DNA of 64,000 bases, from positions 1 through 64,000 of the forward strand of contig WION01000047.1 of NCBI GenBank assembly GCA_015039365.1, written 5' to 3'. This document shows, one piece after another, positions 34,701 to 46,773 of the stretch (position 1 is the stretch's first letter; every line of letters starts with the position of its first letter). The notes beneath the pieces were generated by a model that worked only from the letters and a program-made list of their open reading frames with translations, did no database searches and was not told where the DNA came from. This DNA comes from Amanita rubescens (Eukaryota; Basidiomycota; Agaricomycetes; Agaricales; Amanitaceae). The position numbers and the translations under genes are program-made.

Positions 34701-35032
34701 ACCGATCGCAACAAATTGCAGAGGCTGTCCTCGGTCTTATAAAACCTAAATATCCCAATACCGCGCCGATGCTTCAAGAGATTGATAGTTTAGAGCCAGA
34801 ACATCCATTCGCGACGTGGTTCGAGCACGTGAACGAGCAACTTTGCTCTGCAGGTGCGAAGAGGGTACCAGCTCGGACCTGGATGAAAAGCCCAGACGTT
34901 TTGAACTTTACCATGAATTTTTGGTCCTCGTGGATCCACAGTAATATCGGATCAATATCATCGAAACGAGCCACACTATATACCTTATACAGCGAATGGA
35001 CAAGAATTTCAATGTTACTTCAGAAGCCATAG
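31707..35032 (+). CDS. NACHT-ankyrin STAND (NLR-like) protein
   Basis: Exons: 31707..31998, 32055..32219, 32272..32296, 32350..32880 and 32932..35032 (1037 aa). The first about 95 residues are a basic, disordered leader, followed by a short helical part. The NACHT domain begins WILQRQEYKIWKQGSS, with Walker A GTLVGAGKT at about 150-160 (built across the 52-nt second intron), Walker B TFVVIDGLDKCD at about 244-255 and the sensor-like HVFVSSRD. A helical region follows, then about eight ankyrin repeats from about residue 600 (STLHVAM, TALHIAI, TPLHLAM, TPLHIAA, TPLHLAA, TPLHLAI, SPLHLAA, TPLHRAA). Fungal proteins of this layout are NLR analogues; known cases act in heterokaryon incompatibility and are presumed non-self sensors. 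An alternative in-frame start lies at 31650. Confidence 0.9.
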
Positions 35033-35236
35033 TTATTTCTTTACTTTTCCTTTTTATGTCACTTATATCGTACATCTCCTGTCTCGCGAACGACCTTTGT
35101 GTATTGTACAAGTTGAAGAAACATTTTATACATGGGAAGCTCCGATCTCTGTCATGATTAGCTGCCTTGGTAGTTTCGGAGAGAGTGAATGTAAAGACCT
35201 TACTGGATCAAATTGAAATTGCGCGTTTCCATACGA

Positions 35237-37481
35237 CTAGGAGAGTAACTTGGCAATCTCTGACCACGCCACATATGCCGCCGCCAATGACGTGTCATCT
35301 GTATCTCGACTTTCTGCAAGCATCCAATGATATTTGGAAATCCAAGATGCCCAAGATTCCATTGCGAAGCGTAAGGTAGTACCATGAATCTTGCTTGTTT
35401 CCGCTGGATTATTGCTACCACCTTGGGACCATAACAGATTTGAAACATCTTTTACCCATGTCGTGTGCGGATGGTCAAGCCGCTCGGGCTCTACTAATTC
35501 ATAATCCATCCCAGGGAAATCTTCGAATTGTCTGACCGTGTTAGGGTAACGGCTCCGCAAGATCTCGCAGACTTCTTCAGCAACTTCACGCAACATCCGC
35601 GAGTCTTCGCCGTTCTTGATTAAGAACTGGATTATCTGTCTGAATGCGACCCACGAGATACGCCATCGACCTTCAACATCATTTGGGTTCAAAACGGGGC
35701 CCATTTTTACAGCCAGATGTAAAGGAGTAGCATTGTCGTTATCGGTTGTGTCCACTGCTGCGCCTTGTTGCACAAGGGCATTGAAAATGATTGGCTCACA
35801 GCGAAAGGACGCCGCAATGTGTAATGGGGTTCGGTTACTTTGGTTTGTGGCGTTGATGTCAGAACCGTGATCAAGCAAGCATTTGATAGTGAATGCCTGA
35901 TCATGACTTTCTTGAAGAGGGAATCGGATTAACGACGAATCTGGAGTTACATGTCCAATCGCTAAGTGTATCGGCGTGTCACAGTGATCGTTGCGGGCGA
36001 TAATTGATGCTCCTCTTTGCAGCAACAAATTCACTGCGAACGCATTCGCATTTTTAGCAGCGATGTGCAGGGGCGTTTCGTTTTCATCGTCTCGGGATTC
36101 GACATCTGCTCCACCTTCCAGTAAGATGCATAATATCTGCCTGTGCTCTTCTGCACTTGATCCTTGACATTCGGGGCCTGTGAATCGCCTCTTAAAGATA
36201 TACGCAGGAGCAGTGGAAGCCAGGTGTAAGGGTGTGCGTGAAAAAGCATCTCGGGCGTTGATATCAACCTCGCCGCTCTGCAGCAGCGCAGATATTGATG
36301 ACAAAGCATGCTCGGACTCGGTCAGCATCAGTATTAGATGCAAAGGCGTCCGGCCTGACGCGTCCTCGGCATTTACATTTGCACCCGCTTTTACAAGTCG
36401 TTGAATGATTATCGGTGCCTTCGCAGATTTAGAGATGGCAAGATGGAGAGCCGTATCACCCCACCTACTGAGACTATTAACATCAATTTTGTACAGTAGA
36501 CAATCCATCACGGCGGGGCAGCTCGGTATTCTGACCGCGACGTGTAGGGTGTTAAGGCCTCTATAATCTTCCGCCATCAGCTCAGACTTGCTGAACTGGT
36601 GCAACATCATAGGAAGATTAAACCAAACAGCAAGATGGACGCAGTCAAGGTGTTCCAGGTGTTCTCCGACACCAGACGTTCCAAATTTTCCCAGTTGTTT
36701 CTTATACAAATAGCACCATCCCTTGAGTGTGGCTGAGCCTGAAGCAAAAAAGTGACGAAAATCTGTTGCCAATGTGTCCATTCCGGAGGCCCGGATATGG
36801 TCTAGGCATCCAGTAACAGCATATGTTGTGAAGGCATGATCAGAAGCGTAAGAAAGGACTTCTGATGGGTAATCTGCAAGTTTACATCTGAGATACATTA
36901 AGCAGAGCCTGGCAAAGGCAGCATTCACAACCTGTTTAGTATTGGATGGATGGTGATCACCAGGGTCGGGGAAAGACCTGTGAACAGGCATGAGAAAATC
37001 AGGTTGCTTTTGGTTATCTCTTGGAATGCAAACAACTTGAAAATGTGGACCGGTATCAGTGAACTTGCCTATACCTGTACTGCCAAAATCCAGTTGCCAA
37101 TTTTGCATTTCAGCCATTGCTGCAACATCTTCCAGTTCCGGAATTGTCACGGGTCTCACAGCCCATTGGACTATGGGAAGGATATGTTTGATTTTTTCCC
37201 ATGAATAGTCTGCATACATTGACTGCTCAGCTCGCAGTTGATCCATATTTGGTGGTACAAAGTTGATAAAGTTTCTAATGTGTTCCTCTGCCGGTAGCTT
37301 TCGCAGCTGGCTCAGTGGCCAGTGGAAGCTATTATCATGATTCATGAAATGAACATGCTGCTACCCTACTTCGGAATTGAACATGAATTGCCACTCACCG
37401 CCGCTGGGAACCTGAAGTTAATGTATCCACCATTTCCCTTGCTAACTTAGGGTTCCGAACCTTGATTTCTTTAATGTTCAT
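35237..37481 (-). CDS. Ankyrin-repeat paralog lacking the NACHT domain
   Basis: Two exons: 37399..37481 and 35237..37328 (724 aa), joined by a 70-nt intron. The start MNIKEIKVRNPKLAREMVDT aligns with the last NACHT-side helix of the gene at 31707-35032 (RPDVVDFIVDSL). The next exon, FHWPLSQL, aligns with FFWPLYHI there, and the intron position is conserved. Residues then match through the helical region and the ankyrin repeats (TPLHLAS, TPLHIAA, TPIHLAI, TPLHLAV) to the end. Upstream of the start I find no P-loop or Walker B, so the ATPase part was lost or never copied. The reading frame of 697 codons in exon 2 is unbroken. The two genes are convergent with 204 bp between stops, an inverted duplication. 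It could be a pseudogene in waiting, a decoy or a helper of the full-length partner. Confidence 0.8.
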
Positions 37482-39614
37482 GTGAATGAATTAGCATGCA
37501 TCAGCGCCAATATTCGCAGACTCAACTGAGAAGTTCCGTTATGTATGGCGGTAGCGCACTCTGTGATGCGGTTATCGCCCCCTGTGTTGTGAGACTATCG
37601 GGTGTTTTCGGCATTACTCTCGAATTTAGCGCGAAATATTTCTGCATTGCTTCAGGTGACTCTGCTCACGCCATCGTCTGAGAAAATAATTGTAACTTCC
37701 TTCCTACGGAGACATACCGGGTAATGTATCTTGCCATGGGTGTGTTTGTGACCTTCGCGCTATAAAGTCCGGTATCTCGTGGGAAACTGGAATGGGTTGG
37801 AGTAATTCCGGAGCCACATTTACTACAGTTGATGCTGGAAAAAGGATCATAATGGGTTGTTTATTAAACGGCTTCGAAGACGTACCGTTGTCGGTGGGGC
37901 TATCGAGAGGCAGCGGTAGAGATTCGAAAACTTGAAATGGCCGTTTTCTGATGTGGATATCCTTCCGAATACGAATTTTGATGCCTTGGTCGGCGAGTGA
38001 ACACGACAGTGGAGTTGATTCTACACAATCCAGTAAATAACTGGGAGCCCAAAGAGACGATGTTGCATGCCTTCCATGCCCGGGAATTGTTTGGCAGTAT
38101 ATACATAGAAAGGCGCAGAATAAATCGACTTGCGGTGTCTTACATTACTTCTGTGACGATTGTCAAGTCAAAAGGCGCATGTATGCGAGTGACACTCACC
38201 CAACTACTTCGAATAAACTGAGTTTGAGCCGATAGCTTCCTTCAATCCGTACACTGAGGTTAGGGAATACAAAAAAACCAGCATCTATTGGGGTATCATA
38301 TTAGCATGCACGTAGATTCAATCCCCAACTGTTTGTATTAACCTTCGTCATCATTTTGCTGATCCCTTAAATGATACATGGATGATACACCGGAACCTGT
38401 TGTACAACGTGTTCGCCCGTCCTGGTGCAGTCAGCGAGGAGCAGACAATGTTCAGAGCCAGGACTTACTTTGAGCCAATGCAGTTCCGCATCATCATCTG
38501 CCTTGGCGAGACTTGCAAACATGAAATAATACGGATTTTGTAAATAACATTGAGCATATGACACGGCATCTCGTGAGCTGGAAGGATCGAGGTGCGGGGG
38601 AGAATCAGGATCCGAACCAGAAGCACTGAATGTACGTCTGCGAGGAGTAGATGGCTTGGACGGGTCGATCACGCGTAGCTGGACGATCGGGGGCGGATCG
38701 ATAGGACGACGGTCGGCTTATGTACAAGTAGTATTTTTAAGACAAGGTACGGTGAGGATCGAGCATCGTTCCCGTACCTTTACCACCTACGCTGCACATT
38801 CTTGCCTGCTTAGGCTCTTGTCGGACCACGAGTTCATACTCTCTTAAGGCGGTGATAGAACGATCATGCAAATCAGGGCAAAGTATAGCATGCAATGCCA
38901 CGACGAAGAGTAGATTGAGACGATATGTGGAGAGAATAAAGAATTAGCGGACGGAAGGGAGAGTTGTGGTATACGAGCCATGACCAAGGACTCGGAACGT
39001 GCAGAAGAACCGGGGGAATGTACTCACAGAGTATCTCTATCATGGGGGTGATGGTGCGCCATTGCGGTTGCGCCTGCCAAAACAGAGGCAGACGACTCTC
39101 CAGGCCCGGCCAAGTTGCTGGGTGGTATGAAGGTTCAATACTGGCAGGCTTTAGGGACTTCACTCGGGAGGATGGTGAGAACCGGGGCCCACTGCTGAGC
39201 GCAGGGAAGCCAGTTTCGCGAAGCCAGTTTCCTGGCTGTAGGTTCACCGCCAATCTCTCGTTCCCTTTCCCATTCTGAGGTACCACGTCGCTGACAAAGC
39301 GTGATGACCAGGTGTTCATCCCGCCATCTGATCGTGATCATCGCGAAGCTGCGTCCATTCGCAGGCGACACCGTAGACTACGCGGGACGGGCACCCTATA
39401 TACATTCACGACGGATACACTCCAATCGTGGTTGAATAGAGATATGGATCTATCGTGGAAGAGGTGAAGCAAGGGGAGCAGTTGATGGCGACGATATATG
39501 AATTTCGCCCAAACAATGCTCCTATCATGCTCTCCAAGATGAGTCTTCGTCAAGTGAGGTCCGTTCTGGCATATTGGACCGCATGGCTGCTAATATCCAG
39601 GCTTGTCGATTCTG
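37482..39614. other. Intergenic, uncertain ORFs
   Basis: Minus-strand open frames at 38367-38672 and 38873-39319 have protein-like composition but no recognisable domain and no consistent splice between them. I do not call a gene. Confidence 0.4.
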
Positions 39615-39790
39615 GCACATCACTACTCCTGCTCCTTGCAGTGTCCCTCGGATTGAAGTCATGTTTAAATTCGACGCCAACGGTATCTTGAAGGTCCTGG
39701 CGGCTGACAAGGGCATTTTTGCTGCAGAAGACGAGGCGCTCAACTCTCGCAGGAAGCAGGAACGGCAGAAGATGTCGCGCGGCATGCAGC
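39615..39790 (+). pseudogene. Hsp70 C-terminal fragment
   Basis: The plus strand reads TPAPCSVPRIEVMFKFDANG, followed by ILKVLAADKG, which is the substrate-binding domain signature of Hsp70. It then jumps to AEDEALNSRR, which in Hsp70 lies some 30-40 residues later. The internal deletion, the absence of an ATPase domain and an immediate stop mark it as a dead, probably reverse-transcribed or recombined, fragment. It has no introns. Confidence 0.75.
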
Positions 39791-39917
39791 GCTCAGTACA
39801 TTTCTGAACGCATGCAACTTCTGATGACCTAGTTTTACTCAATCGACTTAGTTCCACTTAGCCGACTTAGTTGACTTAGTTTTTACTTAGTTGACTTAGA
39901 TGTATGGCACATAGCGA

Positions 39918-40135
39918 ACTTAGCCATGATTGAAAAAGGTCGGACGACGGACAAGTCGGAGCCTGGGGAATTGGGAAAACAACTGAGCAATGGCCCGGGG
40001 GCAATGGCCAATGCGTCGAGTATGTATCCTTCGTCCTTCGACATCAACGATGTGACACCGGGTGTCAGGAAACTGGAAAGAGGACAAACAATACGCGTCT
40101 CCTCAACCACCGCGTCACGCCATCCAATAAGCGTA
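39918..40135. repeat. NACHT-WD40 upstream segment also found at 48592-48740
   Basis: Shares catgattgaaaa, ggaaaacaactgagcaatg, aatgcgtcgagtatgtatcc and caaacaatacgcgt in order with the copy at 48.6 kb; the spacers differ by indels. Just upstream (39828-39900) lies a degenerate array of cttagttgactta words. Confidence 0.7.
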
Positions 40136-40148
40136 TCCCGATCAATAG

Positions 40149-43100
40149 ATGAAGCATGTCAAGAAGGTACTTTTGAAACCCTTCAAAAATCGGGGAACTC
40201 CTTCCGAGAGCAGTACAGAGTTTGACAGGGACTCCAAAGGTGAGTATTCCTCGAGAGATCTCAGAGCAGATAAGCCCGATGGGGCTGACTTGACCATCCC
40301 ACCAGATACCAATCACGGAGAGGGTTCTCAGATCGCAAATGAGGACAGGACCATCGGGGATCAACAACTTCCTACGCTGGATATCTCAACTCTTACTGCC
40401 AGGCATGATGGCGGCAACGCAACTTGTGAGTGTGGTCGGCTGTAGCTACTAGTAGTTATGGGACAGACATTTATTTCCCATCCCAATAGCACTGCAAGGA
40501 CGGGGACGTACACAGATGGGTTCCGTGGAAGCGTGGAACGGTCGTAACACTCCTGATGCCAAATCCGCTGAGAGGGGTCCCGAACATGCATCCGGCGCTG
40601 GTCAGGACGGCGGGGATACTCATGATGTCGAACAAGTCCAATCCCGGAAGTCCAGGGGTAAGTCTTGGTGTTCTGGTCACACTACAGTCCGTGTTGACCA
40701 CTACTAGTAAAAGAAAGAGGCCGGATTAGCCAGGTTGTCGACCGTTTGGTAGTTGCGATCGATCTAGCGAAGGTGCCAGCCCAAGGCTTTGCTCCCCTCA
40801 AAGCCGTCTTGGAATCCATCTCCGTTTTCTATGCCAAATATCAGGTTTGTTCTGATGTTCTGCTCAGGGTTCTCCTCTGACGATTACATATCCAGGACGC
40901 TGTTGCCGTCGGGGATAGGATCGAAATACTGTGCTCACGCATCACCACTCTGGTGAACTTTTTCGAGAAGCCCGCAGATGATGAGGAGGAAAAAGAACGT
41001 CGTATAAATTTATTAATGTATGCAAGTGGTCTTCGTTTAGACCGGATGTTTAAACCCTCCTATTAGTAAACTCAAAGAGATCGAAGAAGAATCAGGGTCA
41101 TTGCACGAGAAGTCTGTGCCTCTGCGATACCTTGATAGCACTCAAGACAGCAAAGTTGTCAGCGGACTTGTCAACGACCTGCAAGAGGCTGTCAACGACT
41201 ATATGGTTCGTTCGTGGCTGTAACACTCTTCTCAACGTTTACTAGGACAACAGATGGCGCAACAAATGTCAATCTACAATCAAGGATGTCAGCTTATAGT
41301 GAGTATTTCCTCTTTCATGCATGATGTCTGAACGAACGGAATAATATTTTTTGTAAGGATGCAGGTCAGAATGTTCGTTGCTCCGGACGACAGGTGTCTG
41401 ACATGAAGCCTCGACAGCCCAGTTGGCTGTCCTCAATGGTTTCCGCAGTGCACGTGCGGCCGAGTTTCGACATGGCGAACGGAAAGGTTGCCTCAAACAC
41501 ACACGCGAAGCCGTTCTGACCACTATTGAACTCTGGTCAAGGGACTTTGACCAGTCCTCCATTTATTGGTTGAACGGGCTAGCCGGAACGGGGAAGAGCA
41601 CCATCGCGAAGACGATTGCGGACAGATTGTTTGCAGATGATCAGCTTGGGGCCTCCTTCTTCTGTTCGAGGGATTTCGAGGATCGGAGAAATCTTCACTT
41701 CATATTCCCAACACTTGCCACTCAACTCGCGCGCAAGTTCCCCGAATTCCGAAAGATCCTCGTCCAGTTGATACAATCGGATCCAAACATTGCGTACGAA
41801 TCACTGAAGAGCCAGATGGAAAAGTTGATCGTCCGGCCCCTCAGCAAAACCAGCATTTCGACTGTGATCGTCATCGACGCTTTAGATGAATGTAAAGATG
41901 AGTTGTCATCTTCGGCGATCCTGTTCGTCCTTGGAGAGTTGGCGTCCAAGATCCCGAAGATCAAATTCTTCCTTACTGGTCGCCCGGAGCCACGCATCTC
42001 TGAAGGCTTCCGCGACTTGCTGTTGAAGAAAATGGCAGACAAGTTCGTGCTTCATGGCGTCGAGCCGGACCAAGTCAATAGCGACATACGGCTGTTCTTT
42101 ACAACCGGCCTCGGGGAAATTGCGCGTCGTCGGGGATTGGATGACTGGCCGACCAAATCGGACCTGGACCGACTTTGCAATCTGGCAGCAGGACTGTTCG
42201 TCTATGCCGCGGCAACGGTCAAGTTCGTCGATAACAACAAGTGGGATCCCAGGAAGCGGCTGAATAACCTTCTGTGGTCACAGAAGATCGGTGGTAATGA
42301 GGGGAAAACCCTGGACTCACTGTACACAACAATTCTTCAGGAGGCTTTCGGTGACGGCGACACCGATGAAGACACTAAGATTCGCTCCGTCCTCGGTGCT
42401 GTTGTCATCGCCACGAATCCCCTGTCCCCATCCGCTATCGCCAGACTCTTGGGACTCGATGCCTATGATGTCCCCCGCTTATTGTCATCGGTCAATTCGC
42501 TCCTTATCCTCCACGAGGACCCCAATCATCCTGTTCGTGCCTTCCACAAGTCGTTCCCTGACTTCATCACGGATCCAAACCGATGCATCGACAAGAGGTT
42601 TCACATCTCCCCTCGAGATCACCACTCGCAACTTCACATTCGCTGCCTTGGTCTAATGGATGGATCGCTGCAGAAGAACATCTGCAATCTCCAGGGTCCT
42701 GTCGCAAACTCAGATGTCGTCGACTTGAGGAAGAGGATCGATGACTTCATTAATCCAACTTTGCAATACGCATGTGTGTCGTGGCACGTACACCTCGTTG
42801 AAGCCCACACGACACCAGTTGATGAACCCCAAATCAACCGTACCTTGAAGAAGTTCATGGAGAAGAAATTTTTGTTCTGGTTGGAAGTACTTAGCGTCCT
42901 CGGCGCCGTCAGGAATGCGGCTGAAGCAATGCGAGCCACCGTGGCCTGGTTGAAGGTATGTCGTGTCGCTGCCCTCGATGTCTTTCCCAAATTTACTCAG
43001 ACCGGATCCAGGAGTCACCAACGCTTGAGCTCGCTGAGGACTGTTTTCATTTTGTAACCACAAACTTCGAGGTCATCAAGGTATCTGCTCCACATATCTA

Positions 43101-44991
43101 CCACTCGGCACTCGTATTGGCCCCAAAGGAATCGATCGTACGGAAACTATATAAATCACACGTCCACCCTTTCGTGAGAGTTGTGCGTGGGCTACCAGCA
43201 TCGTGGGGTTCAAATATCGCGACCACAACGTGTCCCTCTCCAGTTGAGCTAGTTGTATGGTCAACATGCAATAGGTTTATTGCAATTACATGGGGTGACT
43301 CCGTGGCAGTACTGGACTCAGCAACTCTCCAACGACTTCAAATTCTCGAAGCCCCACATGACATATCTCTCCTTCCGTGCAGGCTCATTTTCTCCCCGGA
43401 TAGTCGTATTTTAACGTGTTGCAGTAGCGATTACAAGGAACCATTCGTCGTTAGCTGGGACCTCCAGACAGGTGGCGTAGTCGGTGTCATCACGTGGCAG
43501 CGACCAGAATGGAACATTAGGGAGGACTTCCATGACGCGAAGACCGTCACCATCACGTATTCAGCGGATGGAAAGATGGTTGGAGTCTTTTATTGCTATT
43601 TCAGTGTTTATGACAACCGCGTTGCCACCAACCTCTCCATCTGTGACGTTGCCTCCGGCGTATACATGCATTCCCATTCGCTCGACGGCGATGAGATTCT
43701 GCTCCCAAACAACATCTGGACTCACGGAGAATCCTTGCAGTTCGTAACTGCTGGCGCGGAAACCATTACCATCTGGGAAGTTGGGTTCACTTCGGGTGCC
43801 ACACCTACAGAGGTTGGAACCCTTCCTATCCTGGACGGCTTTCCCAACGACGGGCGCGGTGTTGGTTTCCTCCCCAGCCCATGTCGACTTGCCTTCTTCA
43901 CCGAGGAAAGCGGGGTTCAGGTATGGGATGCTCGGAACTCCAAATGCCTTCTAGATTCTACAGATGCCGATTTCTATGGGGGAATGACCTTCTCCTCCGA
44001 CGGTCGTTTCTTCGCATGCTCCGGTATGGAATCAGAGACTTATCTCTGGAAGGAGTCCCCTCCCAATGGCTATATCCTTCATGAAATACTAGTATCCAGC
44101 TCAGATATTGAATACCCGCGTCCAACCCTGTCGCCAACCGGAGAATTTATTGTCACTCCTGGTCCACGCGCAATCCAGTTATGGCGCACAAAACGTTCTA
44201 CCACCTCCGCTTCCAGTACTTTGACCCAAGCTCCCAAAACTACCAACAGCTTCATCCTGGATGTTTCCCCTGATGAGACGTTGGCAGTGTTCGCAATGAA
44301 GGAAGGTGACACAGTCACTTTTCTCAACCTCAACTCCGGTGGCGTGCAGTTGACCATCAACCTGGGTATGGAGGTTTATGGTCTCAGGGTGACTGGGAAC
44401 GCCGTTGGCGTTATATGTCTCAAGAAGGTCGTCATTTGGAACCTACCTGCAAGAGATTCCGTCCCCGATGCCAGGATGAACCTTGAAGGTAGCGCTCGGA
44501 CAATAGAGCTCTTCCATGAGCTCAAGATGGTGTCTGGCGCGGCAATATCCTCCGATTTTCGCCACATTGCCATCAATCGACTTCGTATCCTGAGGCTTTA
44601 TAGCACATCTACTGGAGAATATCTTGGCCAAAGCAAGCCGAAATGGGATGCACGTTCCACACCCTGGTTCTCTCCGGACGGGTGCGATGTCTGGGGTGTC
44701 GATAGTAGCGGTTGGGCGGACGTCTTTAGAATTGGCGAGGAACAGAACATGCTGGAGCGCCTGGAGCATCGAATTGATCCTCAGAACCCACCAGAAGGAT
44801 ATCCCTGGGGATCATCTCGTTACTGGGTCACAAAGGATTGGTGGTTAGTACTTGGCAGAGAGCGACTGTTGATGTTACCTCCTCCTTGGCGGTCTGAAGC
44901 GGTAGGACGGGTATGGAAGGGGAAATTTCTCGCGTTGTTGCACAATGGACTACCAGAGCCTGTTGTCTTGGAGCTCAATGTAAAATCGTGA
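40149..44991 (+). CDS. NACHT-WD40 STAND (NLR-like) protein
   Basis: Exons: 40149..40425, 40490..40657, 40708..40844, 40896..41017, 41067..41205, 41254..41298, 41358..41364 (7 nt), 41409..42959 and 43001..44991 (1478 aa). Residues 1 to about 130 are polar and disordered; about 150-298 form a helical region of the kind common before fungal NACHT domains (VVDRLVVAIDLAKVPAQGF). NACHT: Walker A GLAGTGKST at about 355, Walker B VIVIDALDEC at about 450, then FFLTGRPEPRI. A winged-helix-like part with FHKSFPDFITDPNRC and the family mark HIYHSALVLAP precede a divergent WD40 propeller from about 890 (VSWDLQTGG, VQVWDARN, IQLWR). The propeller would be the ligand sensor. The micro-exon and the 41-nt last intron are the least certain parts. 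Confidence 0.88.
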
Positions 44992-45577
44992 CCAGGAACC
45001 TGCGACACTGTCTGCAACATTAGGAATGTTCATATCCGTCCCCGTAAGCTCCTTAGGCTACCTGAGGTTTTCTGCTCTAGCCAATGTCGGAACACCCTCC
45101 ACCTATCATATGCCAACTTGAATGAAACCGAACATTCGGGCGGCGGGGTTGAAGTAGCTGGGGTTGCAGTCCTTCCAGATGTCGAGCTTGGAGGCTTCCG
45201 GAAAGAAATTACAACTTGGAACGCCACCACTCCATATCAACAGGATGTGTCCCTTTGTGACGGATGAAGTGTGATGCATAACTTGACCCACAAAGTTCAA
45301 ATTCACTGCGAGGTGTTGGAATGTCGCCTTGGTGCCTTCCAAGCCATTTGATGCGCTCTACAGCACTTCTCACCTTTCATCTAAATGACTTGCTCAGTCC
45401 CTTATCGTCTCTTCCATTCTCCTAGTATTGTTATGCACCGTTTAAACCTCATTCTCTCCGCTGCCATAGTAATGGTACACTAGTCCAAATATACGTGACT
45501 GAATTGTCATTCTTAGGGAAACCTTTCAACATACGTTGATGTGTGAGTTTCTGTCGAAAAAGCAAAACATATTCCCC
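44992..45577. other. Intergenic, no supported gene
   Basis: A minus-strand open frame at 45106-45342 is protein-like (ATFQHLAVNLNFVGQ) but isolated and without a recognised domain. Confidence 0.4.
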
Positions 45578-45795
45578 TTAATCCGATGACAAGCAGCAGT
45601 CTTTGAGGGAAAAAAGGCTATCGACCAACAGCGCTCGTAACCTGTCATTCTCTGTCTTCTTGACGACAATATTGGGCCGCCACACATCCCCGAATACAAG
45701 ATTCGCATCGTGAAGGATGTCGATTGCTGCCTTCTTCAATGAAGCCTGGGGCCAACTTCAGGCGCTCCAGAGTGGTCCGGAGTTCCTGAAGTGCC
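45578..45795 (-). pseudogene. Kinase catalytic-loop fragment
   Basis: One minus frame reads ASLKKAAIDILHDAN, then LVFGDVWRPNIVVKK, the catalytic loop of the expanded Agaricomycete kinase families (usually FGDLRPPNI). The Leu-to-Val and Arg-to-Trp changes and the lack of the rest of the kinase suggest decay. It abuts the inverted BAR copy at 45830. Confidence 0.5.
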
Positions 45796-45829
45796 CCTTT
45801 GGGTTTGCTGATGGCCACCCGGCCGCCCC

Positions 45830-46700
45830 GATTCCTAGACATCCTGGAAGGAGCACGGGAGCCCGGTCTCGAATGAGTCGGTGCCTTGCTTACGGCCTCC
45901 GACTTCCGACGGAGAGATAAGCTACGTCTCATTGACGAAGCGGGAATGTCTTCCTCATCAGAAGAGTCATGCCTAGCTTCCTTGGGATGGTGCAGGATCC
46001 GTGCGAATAGATGATGGCACTCGGAGTGAACTATATCCCGTCTGTTTTGGCGGTCTTGTGCTCGTATTGCGCAACAAATCTCGCCTTCGAATATTATTCG
46101 GCCTAGAAAACAATGAGCAATGATTATAAAAACTGGATTCGTCGTAACTTTGTTTGCCAGTCAGCTTTCACGTCCATCAACGCGTCAAGATACTGTGAAC
46201 ATAGTTGACCTCCATATCCAAAAAGGCAGTAAGCTCGCGATGTTGTGCAATCTCATTCTCTTGTATGGCGTGCATATACGCATGAACATCTTCCAATGCC
46301 TCCTCACTGCGATGACCAGGTTAGCTAGACGCATGAACGACCGAGAAGGTGACAAACTAGCGATATTGAGCTCTCTCTAGTTCCTCTTCAGCTTCACGAC
46401 GATCTTTCTCCTTCTTACTGTTTTTAAACTTCTCCGATTTCGCGATGGCGGCATTGTAGCTAAGCCTGTTACATACGCGCGAATCAATAAACTTTTGAAA
46501 TTAACTCAATAAAGCGAAACCGACCTCTTACTTTCCAGCTTCTTTCGTATAGCATCGTACTCTTTAATTTCTTCTCCGAATCGCAGAAGGAAAGTCATGG
46601 ACGTGTCGCGGAGAGTCAAAGCAAAAGCTTCTTGGAGCGTTGCAACTTTGCAGTGGGCTCTACCGAGTTTTACTAGCGAGCTGCCTTTGAAAACGTCTCG
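45830..46700 (-). pseudogene. Inverted copy of BAR-SH3 exons 5-8 (partial)
   Basis: The reverse complement matches 1910-2790: the end of intron 4, exons 5, 6 and 7 with their introns, and the first part of exon 8 up to SRNR. Exon 5 is intact. Exon 7 lost one base (GTTCACAG for GTTCAACAG) and exon 8 gained one (ATCCCAAGG for ACCCCAGG), so about 150 nt would be read out of frame. The left breakpoint lies inside exon 8 and the right breakpoint inside intron 4. It still carries introns, so it came from DNA, not mRNA. Confidence 0.85.
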
Positions 46701-46773
46701 ATTGTCAAAGAAGTTGCTAGAGGTGTCGCGAGGATATGTACATCACTATAGTACTTGTGTAGTAGAGTCTTAC

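Noticed and set aside
38367..39319. Two minus-strand ORFs that might form one gene
   Set aside because: Protein-like in parts, but I could not join them with matching phases and no family was recognised.
46700..46773. In-frame fusion of the unknown gene to BAR exon 5
   Set aside because: The donor after 46774 is phase 2 while the exon 5 acceptor needs phase 1, so the simple fusion is out of frame.
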